A stretch of 64,000 nucleotides of DNA from Acidobacteriota bacterium (lineage in GTDB: Bacteria; Acidobacteriota; Terriglobia; Terriglobales; Acidobacteriaceae): NCBI GenBank assembly GCA_018268895.1, contig JAFDVP010000007.1, positions 62,001 to 126,000 on the forward strand, in the 5' to 3' direction. Positions 1 through 7,499 of this stretch are shown piece by piece. Below the pieces are notes generated by a model that saw nothing but the letters and a program-made list of their open reading frames with translations, made no database searches and had not been told where the DNA came from. A program made the position numbers and the translations under genes. The stretch's first letter is position 1. Each line of letters opens with the position of its first letter.

Positions 1-1
1 C

Positions 2-262
2 CTGATGCAGTACTACACGCCTTCGCCGGGCGTCGACCCGCAGCAGCAGAAGATGATGGCCTTTATGATGCCAGCCGTCTCCGGCTACTTTGTGTGGACC
101 TACGCCTCGGGCCTCGGCCTCTACTGGGCGGTCGGCAACTTCTTCGGTATCGCACAGCAGTGGGTCATGAACCAGACCTCGCTCGGCAAGGAGATGCGCG
201 AGATCGCCGCCAAACGCGCGCGCCGCAAAGCCGGAGCACCCGTCATCCAGGGCAAACGTTGA
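2..262 (+). CDS. yidC: Membrane protein insertase YidC, C-terminal fragment
   Basis: C-terminal end of YidC/Oxa1, the inner-membrane insertase that works with SecYEG or alone to integrate and fold membrane proteins. The gene runs in from outside the window; the reading frame is open from base 2. The visible 86 residues contain the last two hydrophobic segments (around MMAFMMPAVSGYFVWTYASG and GLYWAVGNFFGIAQQWV), the tail of the conserved YidC core, followed by a basic cytoplasmic tail (KRARRKAG) typical of the family. A strong intrinsic terminator follows at 286-309. The Jag partner, often directly downstream of yidC, is not here; a jag homologue lies at 37.1-37.7 kb. Confidence 0.93.
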   Translation: MMQYYTPSPGVDPQQQKMMAFMMPAVSGYFVWTYASGLGLYWAVGNFFGIAQQWVMNQTSLGKEMREIAAKRARRKAGAPVIQGKR

Positions 263-285
263 ACATCGTCACAACGCAACACTTG

Positions 286-309
286 AAGGGCTCCGTTCGC
301 GGAGCCCTT
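286..309 (+). terminator. Intrinsic terminator after yidC
   Basis: Stem aagggctccg / cggagccctt with a ttcg tetraloop, followed by a pyrimidine-rich stretch (tcacttgtctt). It lies 24 bases after the yidC stop. Confidence 0.85.
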
Positions 310-371
310 TCACTTGTCTTGTCATTCTTCACACAGTGAAGGAATCTGCTTTTCGTTAACTCCTTATCCCC

Positions 372-507
372 TTGTCATCCTGAGCGAAGCGCAGCGGAGT
401 CGAAGGACCCGCATTTGCACTTTCCTTGTAGCCATCGGCGAGGTGAAAGAATGCGGGTCCTTCGACTGCGTTATTGCTTCGCAATAACTCTCCGCTCAGG
501 ATGACAA
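372..507. repeat. Family A inverted-repeat pair (REP/BIME-like)
   Basis: Outer arms ttgtcatcctgag (372-384) and ctcaggatgacaa (495-507) are exact inverse complements, as are inner arms tcgaaggacccgcatt (400-415) and aatgcgggtccttcga (450-465). A looser hairpin (ttattgcttcgcaataa) sits inside the right arm. Other copies are at 27.0, 28.2, 31.95 and 48.3 kb. A degenerate family B-like unit follows at 553-582 (ggtgcccatccatgc). The 263-753 gap otherwise holds only the yidC terminator and the leader of the next gene. Confidence 0.85.
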
Positions 508-753
508 TCTTTGAGGAAGGGATTCATCCCAGACACGGGCTTTGGGTAACGCGGTGCCCATCCATGCGAAAGGCATGGGTGGAAATGAAGCGCTCAGAAC
601 GTCGAACATTTCTCCTCTTCATGCGTATAGAAAAGGTAGTGTCTTAAACTCATCCTTCCAACGGGAGCCACCGCACTGACTACCTCCAGGCAGCGCCTCA
701 CAGCACTCGGCCGCGCACTCCTCTTCTGGATCGCCTGCGCCGCCGTTCTCATC

Positions 754-1497
754 ATGGTCTCTTCTCTCGCAGGGCACCAGTCCGGTTACCGCTCTATGGT
801 CATGGTCGAGCTCGCAGCCAGCGCTCTTACCTTCGGCCTCATCCTCGCCTTCGCGCGATGGGACCGTCTCCGCCTCGACAGCATCGGTCTTGGCCGCAGC
901 GGTCGTACCGCACCGCGTTTAGCACTTGGAGCGCTCATCGGCTTCACTCTCGGCGCCGCACAGGCCCTCATCTCGCACGCGCTCGGACACACGCTCTGGG
1001 TTCGCTCATCTTCCTTCCCGCTCGGTCCGCTCGCTATCGCTACGCTTGCCTTCCTCTTCGGAGCGCTCCGCGAAGAGCTTGCCTTCCACGCCTACCCGCT
1101 CTTCCGCCTCGACCGCGACCTCGGCCCCTGGCCCGCGCTGCTCATCGCCACGGCCGTCTTTGCCGCCGAGCACGTCGCTGGCGGCGTCACCTGGTTCCAC
1201 GCCATCACAGGAGCGGGCGTCGGAGGCCTCTTCTTCGGCCTCCTCGCGCTCATCACCCGAGGCATCGCCATGCCCATCGGCGCTCATGCCGCGCTGAACC
1301 TCTCCCTGTGGCTCTTCGGAGCGAAAGATGACTCCGGCCTCTTCCACATCGCAGCTCAGCCCGGCTTCGAGCGAAGCATCGAGAGCAATACCACCACCGC
1401 CTACATCCTCGTCATGGGCATCGCAATCGCAGCCGCCCTCATCTACTGGCGGACCGCTACAAAACCGGGTGCCCCATCTTTGCCGCGCAGCGGCTAA
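754..1497 (+). CDS. CPBP-family intramembrane metalloprotease homologue
   Basis: Polytopic membrane protein with the three CPBP (CAAX protease/bacteriocin-processing, Abi) signatures in order: REELAFHAYP at about residues 106-115 (the EExxxR motif, here with His in place of Arg), FAAEH at 136-140, and HAALN at 178-182. The Glu pair and two His would bind the catalytic metal; the substrate is unknown. The only ATG/GTG/TTG start is at 754, but the frame is open from 640 and encodes a hydrophobic segment (LGRALLFWIACAAVLI) just upstream. A CTG at 676, nine bases after gggag, may be the real start. The last codons lie inside a family B repeat (1467-1509), so the C-terminal tail GAPSLPRSG is repeat-derived. 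Confidence 0.75.
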   Translation: MVSSLAGHQSGYRSMVMVELAASALTFGLILAFARWDRLRLDSIGLGRSGRTAPRLALGALIGFTLGAAQALISHALGHTLWVRSSSFPLGPLAIATLAFLFGALREELAFHAYPLFRLDRDLGPWPALLIATAVFAAEHVAGGVTWFHAITGAGVGGLFFGLLALITRGIAMPIGAHAALNLSLWLFGAKDDSGLFHIAAQPGFERSIESNTTTAYILVMGIAIAAALIYWRTATKPGAPSLPRSG

Positions 1498-1509
1498 GGT
1501 GGGCATTCG
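1467..1509. repeat. Family B palindromic repeat overlapping the CPBP stop codon
   Basis: A diverged family B unit (gggtgccccatctttgcc, then ggctaaggtgggcattcg). The CPBP gene stop codon (1495-1497) lies inside it, so the last nine or so codons are supplied by the repeat. Confidence 0.65.
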
Positions 1510-1573
1510 AGCGAAGCTCGAACAGCATTCCCACTTTCCGAAACCCGGCCAAACTTTCTATCATTAGAAGGCC

Positions 1574-2107
1574 ATGACTGTGATACCTGCCTGGTTTGAT
1601 AGAAAGTTCGACTTCACCTTTCCCGCCGAGCTTCTGCCCAACCTCGTCGCGCGCCTCCGCGGAACGCCCGCCCGCCTCGACGAAGCTCTCCGCAACCGCC
1701 CGCAGAGCGTCCTCACCGAAAAGCCCGGCGAGAAATGGTCGCCGCAGGAGCACGCTGGACACCTCGTCGATCTCGAACCCCTCTGGCTCACCCGCGTCAA
1801 CGACTTCGCCACCGGCTCCGCCGAGCTGACGCCGACCGATCTCCAGAACCGCCGCACCCACGACGCCAACCACAACGCGCGTCCGCTTGAGGACATCCTC
1901 TTCAACTTCCGCACCCATCGCGTCCAGCTGATCCGCCGTATCGAGCAGCTTCAGGGCAATAGCGGCGAGGCGGCCTTCACCCGCACCATCCCGCACCCGC
2001 GCCTGAAGACGCCCATGCGACTCGTCGACCATCTCTACTTCGTCGCCGAACACGACGACCATCACCTCGCCGGGATATGGCAACTCGTCGGCAACCGTCC
2101 ACTTTGA
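1574..2107 (+). CDS. DinB-family putative metal-dependent protein
   Basis: A 177-residue four-helix-bundle protein of the DinB/YfiT superfamily. Likely metal-binding histidines occur in EHAGHLVD (about residues 59-66) and in the C-terminal HDDHHLAGIWQL, the spacing expected of the family's three-His site. Many relatives are thiol-dependent S-transferases, but the substrate cannot be inferred here. ATG at 1574 gives the usual family length. Two other DinB-family genes lie in the window (7.5 and 41.8 kb), and they are only distantly similar to this one. Confidence 0.8.
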   Translation: MTVIPAWFDRKFDFTFPAELLPNLVARLRGTPARLDEALRNRPQSVLTEKPGEKWSPQEHAGHLVDLEPLWLTRVNDFATGSAELTPTDLQNRRTHDANHNARPLEDILFNFRTHRVQLIRRIEQLQGNSGEAAFTRTIPHPRLKTPMRLVDHLYFVAEHDDHHLAGIWQLVGNRPL

Positions 2108-2151
2108 TCGCTCGGGACTCCCGGGAAAGACGCGGTCTTACTTGGTTGGTG

Positions 2152-2928
2152 CTAGATCCAGCCGCCGTCGATGACGCAGCTCTGGTTGGTGATAGCGGCT
2201 GAGTCGTCAGCGGCGAGGAAGAGAACGAGGCGCGCGACCTCGCCAGGGTAGAGGTGGCGTTTGAGCGCCTGCGCTTCGAGCACCTCGGCCTTGTACTCTT
2301 CCGTGAGCCAGAGGCGCTGCTGCTTTTCGGTGAGGATGGCCCCGGGGAGGACGGCGTTGACGCGAATGTTGTGCGCGCCGAGTTCGTGCGCGAGGGTGCG
2401 TGTCATGCCGACGACGGCGGCTTTAGCGGTGATATAGATGGGCAGGCCGGTCGAAGGAATGACCCAGCTGATCGAGCTCATGTTGATGATCGAGCCTCGG
2501 CCCAGGCGCTTCATGCCTTCGGCCACGGCCTGCACCGCGAAGAACTGATGCCGCAGGTTGACGGCTATGCTGCGGTCGAAGGACTCGGGCGTGACCTCCT
2601 CGAGGGTGTGGCGGGCGTCGTTTGCCGCGTTGTTGACGAGCACCTCGACGGCGCCAAGCTCATCCTCCACTGCGCGAATCGCAAACCGCAATGCCTTGAT
2701 GTCCGTGAGGTCGCAGTGCAGAAAAAGCGGTCTCGGAAGCCCGGCGGCGGCGAGGCGCTCGATCAGCCTCGAAGCGGCGGTGTCGTCTATGTCCAGAAAG
2801 GCGACGCGGGAGTGCTGGCGGGCGAAGGCTTCAACGATGGATTCGCCGATGCCGGTGGCTCCTCCGGTGACGAGGACGACGCGGTCGCGCAGGCTGGGAT
2901 AGGTGGCGTAGCGGTTTGGTTCAGGCAT
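2152..2928 (-). CDS. SDR dehydrogenase resembling XylB-type D-xylose 1-dehydrogenase
   Basis: A 258-residue classical short-chain dehydrogenase. Visible: cofactor loop TGGATGIG (21-28), NNAAN (99-103), catalytic Ser in NMSSISW (about 152), YITAK (Tyr165, Lys169) and the C-terminal IDGGW. The stretches NDARHTLEEVT, VNLRHQFF and GSIINMSSISW resemble the Caulobacter XylB NAD-dependent xylose dehydrogenase (Weimberg pathway), recognised from memory, so oxidation of a free pentose to its lactone is a fair guess. The open frame extends upstream, but that extension is Pro/Lys-rich, low-complexity sequence; MPEPNRY at 2928 is chosen. It follows the tannase-like gene in the same direction with a gap of about 106 bases. 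Confidence 0.8.
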   Translation of the reverse strand: MPEPNRYATYPSLRDRVVLVTGGATGIGESIVEAFARQHSRVAFLDIDDTAASRLIERLAAAGLPRPLFLHCDLTDIKALRFAIRAVEDELGAVEVLVNNAANDARHTLEEVTPESFDRSIAVNLRHQFFAVQAVAEGMKRLGRGSIINMSSISWVIPSTGLPIYITAKAAVVGMTRTLAHELGAHNIRVNAVLPGAILTEKQQRLWLTEEYKAEVLEAQALKRHLYPGEVARLVLFLAADDSAAITNQSCVIDGGWI

Positions 2929-3034
2929 AGTGCGAGGAGACAACGATAACAGGGTGGGAGTGTCGCCGTGCGGGGTCAATGGCTCAGGAAGGCCGTCATC
3001 CTGGGCCGCAGAGCCTCCCTGCGCCCCCTCCCCT

Positions 3035-4711
3035 TTATCTTCCTTTGGCTTCGGTGTGGGCCTTCTTTTGTGCGGTGCCGGGGACTTTGCAGGTGAAGCT
3101 GGTGGCGTCGTCGGCACTCCCTGTGCCGGAGTAGGCGGCCGTCTGCGGATACGGGCACAGCGGGCGGGAGCGGTCGACGGCGCCGTGCGTCAGATGTGAG
3201 GCGACGATCTTGTCCGGGGCTTCGCCCTCTTCGACCCAGCGCACGATGGCGGCGACGGCGTCGAACTGGTCGGTGCCGGGGCCACCGCTACAGTGCTGCA
3301 TACCGGGTACGAGGAACAGACGCGCGAAGGTCCGGGTGTTGAGCCCCGTGACGTCTTCCACGCGCTGGTAGTAGTTGATGGTATTGACGGCGGAGATGTC
3401 GGGGTCGCTGAGGCCGTGGTAGAGGAGCAGCTTGCCGCCGCGGCGCATGAAGGGCCGCAGGTCGGGGTTGTCGGCGTTGAGGGCGGGGACGAGCCGCTCG
3501 AGCATCTTGCGGTCGCGCTCGCGGTCGTAGTCGAAGCTGAGGGCGTCGTACTTCTCGTCGCCCATGACCATATAGCGGAAGAAGCCGTCGGCGGCCTTGT
3601 AGTGGGTTCCTTTCTTCGGAGCGGAACCGGTGAGCCAGGCTGACCATCCCCCGGAGCCGGCTTCGCCGCCGGGAAGGATACCGGGAAATATCTGGCGGCC
3701 GTTTTCGTCCTTTGAACCTGCCCAGATCTTTTTGACGGACTCGATCTGTTTGGGTGTGAAGCAGGTGCCGGTGTCCTGGCCAGGGGTGCAGGCGATCTCC
3801 TTGAGGTCGACTTTGCAGGAGAGCGGGTCTTCGACGACACCGTCCTCGAAGCCGTCTTTGGCGTCGCACTGCCGGTTGACGGCATCGGCGAGCAGCTTGA
3901 CCTTGGCGGGCTGGATGTAGCTGTCGGGGTCCTTGAGCAGCACCTGCGAGTAGTAGAGATGTGCGCCCGCGTAGAGATGGGTCCAGTTGTAGGCGGGGTC
4001 GCCGGCGACGATGCCGTCGAAGTCGGCGGGATAGCGCTGCGCCTCCATCAGTCCCTGGCCGCCGCCCTTGGAGCAGCCGACGTAGTAGGAGTGCTCCGCC
4101 GATCGGCCGTAGTAGGCGGCGATGATCCGCTTGCCATGAACGGTGGTCAGGTGCAGGGCGCGGTGCCCGAAGTCTTCGACCAGGTCGGGGCGGTCGATCG
4201 ACCAGCTTGCGTCGAAGCCGTTGCCGGGCTGGGCGACGTGTCCGGTGTCGGTGCTGGCGGTGGCGTTGCCGCGGCGCAGCGCGGTGGCCATGCCGCCATA
4301 GTTGATGGTGCCGGCCATGCCGCCGTTCCCGACGACCTCGATGCGGCCGGTCCACTTCTGCTGGGGCAGCCAGACCTCGAAGCGAACGGCAGGGCGCGAC
4401 TCGGCGATGACACGGCAGAAGCGGGGGAGGTTGCGCAGCGGCGTAGCCGCTCCGGGCGGAGTGAAGGCCCCCGGGTCGACCATGCCGGCGACCTCGATGG
4501 TGGTGTCTTCGAGCCGCAGGCCACGCAACGCTTCGCAGGCCTCGCGCGTCCCGGCGGCGGCGCGCATCTGGATGGTGGCGCGCTCGGACGCGGCTTCCGG
4601 TGTCTGCGCGGCAGCCCAGGCGCTCCACCCGGTGGAGAGGGCCGCGCAGGTGAGAAGAGCTGTTCGTGCTCCCCTTGCAAGGACACAATGTACGCTCGTG
4701 GTCTTCAGCAT
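3035..4711 (-). CDS. Tannase/feruloyl esterase-family hydrolase, secreted
   Basis: A 558-residue alpha/beta hydrolase of the tannase/feruloyl esterase family, which cleaves gallate or hydroxycinnamate esters of plant polyphenols and cell walls. An N-terminal hydrophobic stretch ending AWAAAQ is a signal peptide, so it is exported. The family's CS-D-HC catalytic arrangement is visible: GCSKGG (Cys213-Ser214), GLSDPD and MQHCSGG, with the two cysteines expected to form a disulfide linking nucleophile and His. Start at 4711 gives the signal peptide. With the sugar dehydrogenase downstream this looks like a small plant-material utilisation unit. Confidence 0.88.
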   Translation of the reverse strand: MLKTTSVHCVLARGARTALLTCAALSTGWSAWAAAQTPEAASERATIQMRAAAGTREACEALRGLRLEDTTIEVAGMVDPGAFTPPGAATPLRNLPRFCRVIAESRPAVRFEVWLPQQKWTGRIEVVGNGGMAGTINYGGMATALRRGNATASTDTGHVAQPGNGFDASWSIDRPDLVEDFGHRALHLTTVHGKRIIAAYYGRSAEHSYYVGCSKGGGQGLMEAQRYPADFDGIVAGDPAYNWTHLYAGAHLYYSQVLLKDPDSYIQPAKVKLLADAVNRQCDAKDGFEDGVVEDPLSCKVDLKEIACTPGQDTGTCFTPKQIESVKKIWAGSKDENGRQIFPGILPGGEAGSGGWSAWLTGSAPKKGTHYKAADGFFRYMVMGDEKYDALSFDYDRERDRKMLERLVPALNADNPDLRPFMRRGGKLLLYHGLSDPDISAVNTINYYQRVEDVTGLNTRTFARLFLVPGMQHCSGGPGTDQFDAVAAIVRWVEEGEAPDKIVASHLTHGAVDRSRPLCPYPQTAAYSGTGSADDATSFTCKVPGTAQKKAHTEAKGR

Positions 4712-4931
4712 GTGTGGGGACGATTGTAGCGGATCGGTTTTTCAGGAAGGCGGAGGCAGCAGAAAACAGCTTGCTGTTCGACTTTCGCAGGGACCCTTCA
4801 CTCGCTACGGAATGACAAGATGAACGGAGCGTGGCGGTGGAGGGCACATACAGCCTCCGTGGTATTCACCGGGGTTGCGATGCCCTGTAGATTAGAGCTT
4901 TCTAACCGTCTACCAGAGGAACACCCCAGAC

Positions 4932-5231
4932 ATGCAGGTACTACTCAAGCGCTCCCAGGACAAGAAAGACATCGAATGCAGCGTGTGTAACCAAGGCTTC
5001 AGGCTCTACTGGGAACGCACCTCGCCAGCAGAGCAGGAGACGATGCGCGCTATTATTCAGGGCGAGCTTGTGCGGCAGCACGACAACAGGATCAACTCGA
5101 TCGACGCCCATCCCAGGAAACCGTTCAACCTGCCGGAGTGGTCGGGAGAGCACCAGTTCTCCGGTGCGGCCCTGCTTGGCGGACTGTCGGGTCTGCGGAG
5201 GGTGGCACCCACCCCCCGCCATGGCCGGTAG
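4932..5231 (+). CDS. Small protein with CxxC motif, unknown function
   Basis: A 99-residue protein I do not recognise. It starts MQVLLKRSQ with an upstream agagga-type ribosome site. The N-terminal part has a single CSVCNQGF motif (about residues 17-24), possibly half of a metal site or a redox pair. The middle is charged and probably helical; the C-terminus has a hydrophobic patch (GAALLGGLSGL). It converges on the gdx gene with a 21-base gap. Coding character is fair but no function can be assigned. Confidence 0.6.
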   Translation: MQVLLKRSQDKKDIECSVCNQGFRLYWERTSPAEQETMRAIIQGELVRQHDNRINSIDAHPRKPFNLPEWSGEHQFSGAALLGGLSGLRRVAPTPRHGR

Positions 5232-5252
5232 CGTCCGCGAGGGCGCAGTGCC

Positions 5253-5579
5253 TCAGGTGTGGCTTGTCACCTTCAGGCCGACGATGGAGATCAGCAACAG
5301 CGCCAGGAAGCCGATGCGCGCGGCGGATGCCGGTTCGTCGAAGAGGACGATCCCCAGGAGGGCCGCGCCCAGCGCCCCGATGCCGACCCACACACCGTAG
5401 GCCGTCCCGATAGGCAGACCCTGGCTCGCCTTTGCCAGCAGGTACATGCTCGCGCAAAGCGTTGACACGGTAAAGATGGTTGGACGCAGACGGGTGAAGC
5501 CGTTGGTGTACTTCAGCCCGACGGACCAGCACACCTCAAGTAGACCGGCGATGACAAGGATGACCCAGTTAGAAGACAT
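5253..5579 (-). CDS. gdx: Guanidinium exporter Gdx/SugE (small multidrug resistance family)
   Basis: A 108-residue SMR-family transporter with four membrane helices. The sequence starts [20 protein letters not shown] with the essential membrane Glu in helix 1, then [26 protein letters not shown] and a final GLKVTSHT. These are hallmarks of the Gdx (SugE) branch, which exchanges guanidinium for protons, rather than of the polyaromatic-cation EmrE branch. The leader carries a guanidine-III riboswitch at 5595-5635, which independently supports guanidine export. A ggagtc ribosome site lies between the aptamer and the ATG. Confidence 0.93.
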   Translation of the reverse strand: MSSNWVILVIAGLLEVCWSVGLKYTNGFTRLRPTIFTVSTLCASMYLLAKASQGLPIGTAYGVWVGIGALGAALLGIVLFDEPASAARIGFLALLLISIVGLKVTSHT

Positions 5580-5594
5580 GAAAGGACTCCGATC

Positions 5595-5635
5595 GCGTCG
5601 TCTTGTCCTAACCGGGTACGGCGCATCTCGTCCGG
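5595..5635 (-). promoter_or_regulatory. Guanidine-III (mini-ykkC-III) riboswitch
   Basis: On the minus strand the leader reads CCGGACGAGATGCGCC, then GTACCCGGTTAGGACAAGAC, then GACGC. This matches the compact pseudoknotted guanidine-III aptamer as I remember it (CCGGACGAGGUGCGCC...GUACCCGG...AGGACAAGACGGCGC) with about three substitutions. The 3' end lies about 5 bases upstream of the ggag ribosome site of gdx, so ligand binding could control translation initiation. The aptamer, the exporter class and the spacing agree. Confidence 0.88.
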
Positions 5636-5765
5636 ACTGCCTGTTGAAGGTCTCGCCTGCCGTTACGTGGGCAGACGTCTTTGTTTCAGTTTAATGGAGC
5701 GTTGCGTTGCGGTAAACCGCCTCCAGCCCTCCCGAGGCTGGTCTCTTGTCTCTCGAAGGTCCTTC

Positions 5766-6077
5766 CTACAGATGAAAGAAGAACACCGGGGCGAGCGAAG
5801 CGACAAATGCACCGGCCTGTAGACCGAAGACACAGAGCGTCGGTTTTGGAGCGCGCGGCAGCCACTTGATGACGAAGAACGCCAGCAGCGGAACCTGCCC
5901 GGCCATGAGCAACTGCCAGACATGTGCTGCTGTTCCCTCATCCTTCGGCTGGTTTTCGACTCCGAAGACGGAGAGTGTGACGATGACGACGGCCAGCGCG
6001 GCGAGGGACATTGCTATTGGAAGGAATGCCGCGGGTCGTCTGACAAGAACTCCAAAGGGATATGCTGGCTGGTTCAT
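5766..6077 (-). CDS. Small membrane protein, three predicted TM segments
   Basis: A 103-residue hydrophobic protein with TM stretches around FLPIAMSLAALAVVIVTLSVF, LLMAGQVPLLAFFVIKWL and GLQAGAFVASLAPVFFF. No catalytic motif and no family recognised. ATG at 6077 is preceded by aggagccaat, a good ribosome site; the longer open frame upstream has no coding character. It sits between gdx and the cupin gene on the same strand. A short inverted-repeat pair, with ccagcctcccgaggctgg-like arms and gtctcttgtctttcg, flanks this gene at about 5721-5760 and 6162-6200. Confidence 0.65.
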   Translation of the reverse strand: MNQPAYPFGVLVRRPAAFLPIAMSLAALAVVIVTLSVFGVENQPKDEGTAAHVWQLLMAGQVPLLAFFVIKWLPRAPKPTLCVFGLQAGAFVASLAPVFFFHL

Positions 6078-6244
6078 ATTGGCTCCTGCTGCCGGGAAGA
6101 GGCGCTCACAAAGTGCGGTAGATTGAGGCCGTTTGTCAAGCAGGCTCCCTGTAAACAAGAGACCCAGCCCTCCCGAGGCTGGGTCTCTTGTCTTTCGCGA
6201 GTCAGGAAGGCAGACAGTATAAGCCGGCACGTTCTCCGTGCTCT

Positions 6245-6796
6245 CTAAAACAGGTAAGCGCGGTTCAGGTCCGGCAGCATCGGGTGCGTCAGCAGGCGGT
6301 CGAGCGCGTGGTGACGCGGGCTGACGGTGCACCGGCCGGGTCTCTCCGACGAAAAGACATGCCCGTAGCGCTCGCCGATCTCGAGGACGCGCTCGACCTG
6401 CTCCGTCGACGGTACGGTAAACCGGTAGGGGCTCTCGCGCTGGAAGGGCAGGCCGGCTTCTTCAAAGAAGCGGCCGAGGTTGGGTGTGCAGGTGATCAGC
6501 ATCCGAACGTCGGACCTGGTGGGGTTGCGAAAGCCGTGTACGGCCATGGGCGGGATGTCGACCATCTCGCCTGGGGTAGAGAAGCACCACTCCAGTCCGT
6601 TCGGGCGCTCGGAGGCGAACTCCGGCGCTCCCTCAAGGATGAAGTATGCCTCGTGGTCGGGGTGACGATGCGGAGGTACAACGACGCCCGGGGGAACCGT
6701 GGCCTCGAGTACGCAGTATCGATTGCCTGTATCGGCGTCGGTGAGTTTCCACTCCATCTCAACGCCGAGGATTTCTATCTTCTCGGATTTGTTCAT
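6245..6796 (-). CDS. Cupin-domain protein
   Basis: A 183-residue protein with one cupin barrel. The first cupin motif is PPHRHPDHEAYFILEG (two His, a further His and Glu for metal), the second PPMAVHGFRN. The remaining C-terminal third (from about residue 120) is helical with no known motif. Cupins range from dioxygenases to sugar-binding sensors; the substrate is unknown. It lies downstream of a TetR regulator on the same strand with a 39-base gap and is a plausible target of it. Confidence 0.8.
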   Translation of the reverse strand: MNKSEKIEILGVEMEWKLTDADTGNRYCVLEATVPPGVVVPPHRHPDHEAYFILEGAPEFASERPNGLEWCFSTPGEMVDIPPMAVHGFRNPTRSDVRMLITCTPNLGRFFEEAGLPFQRESPYRFTVPSTEQVERVLEIGERYGHVFSSERPGRCTVSPRHHALDRLLTHPMLPDLNRAYLF

Positions 6797-6835
6797 AAGT
6801 CAATGCAGCGTTCACTTTCTTAGTCGCGTGAAAAC

Positions 6836-7417
6836 CTACTTCGGACTAACTTTTGTGGCGCGCAGGAGAGAGGAGAGGGCCCATACAACGGCTTCCTGTG
6901 CGTCGGGGCCCGATAACTTACCGCGCTCGCGAAGCAGGTTCCAGAATTGAGCGCTGTAGATTGCAACGAAGACGGCAACGATGCGCGAGCGTTCGGGCTC
7001 GGGCACGCCGTCGAGTAAAGGAGCCATGGCCTGCTCGAATGCGGCGCGTCCTTCGACGCCTCCACGTTCGCGGACCTCGGTTCCGGCTGGCGATGTGAGC
7101 ACGGCGCGAACAAGGGTCTCGTTGGCGTCGAACTCCTGAAAGACGGCGCGGGCCATGGGCAGGATCTCGCGCTCCGAAGTGGGGAAGCTGACCCTGGTGG
7201 CCTCGCGGAGACGGTCCCACAATGCGTGCAGCAGGCTGGCGCGGTCGGGGAAGTGGCGATAGACGGTACGCGCACCCATGCCTGCAACCTCGGCGATGGA
7301 CTCATGCGAGAAGGTGCCGCGCGGTCCCTGGCCTAGCTGCTGCATGGCGACCTCAAGAATCTGCTCACGGGTGGCGGCAGTCTGTCGATCGCGAAGGGTG
7401 GGTGTAGCCAAACTCAT
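6836..7417 (-). CDS. TetR/AcrR-family transcriptional regulator
   Basis: A 193-residue repressor-type regulator. The N-terminal helix-turn-helix is clear: REQILEVAMQQLGQ, then SIAEVAGMGARTVYRHFPDRASLL at about residues 40-63. The helical C-terminal ligand/dimer domain has no recognised subfamily. The start codon abuts a perfect TGACAG-N4-CTGTCA palindrome (7417-7432) overlapping a promoter, so autoregulation is likely. No ribosome site is visible and the transcript may be leaderless. The cupin gene downstream is likely co-transcribed. Confidence 0.9.
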   Translation of the reverse strand: MSLATPTLRDRQTAATREQILEVAMQQLGQGPRGTFSHESIAEVAGMGARTVYRHFPDRASLLHALWDRLREATRVSFPTSEREILPMARAVFQEFDANETLVRAVLTSPAGTEVRERGGVEGRAAFEQAMAPLLDGVPEPERSRIVAVFVAIYSAQFWNLLRERGKLSGPDAQEAVVWALSSLLRATKVSPK

Positions 7418-7452
7418 GACAGTATTCTGTCAAACGAGCATATGGCTGTCAA
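7417..7452 (-). promoter_or_regulatory. Promoter with overlapping operator for the tetR-cupin unit
   Basis: Minus strand: -35 TTGACA (7447-7452), 17-base spacer, -10 CAGAAT (7424-7429). The TGACAG-AATA-CTGTCA palindrome (7417-7432) covers the -10, and TTTGACAG also occurs at the -35. The predicted start of transcription falls at or within a base or two of the ATG. Confidence 0.65.
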
Positions 7453-7499
7453 ATTGCTTGTGAATAAAGATTTTATTTTTGCAGGTAAAAAGTTACCGC

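Noticed and set aside
3288..4847. Long antisense open frame opposite/overlapping the tannase gene
   Set aside because: Arg/His/Pro-rich low-quality protein produced by the GC-rich third positions of the real gene in another frame; no domain or ribosome site.
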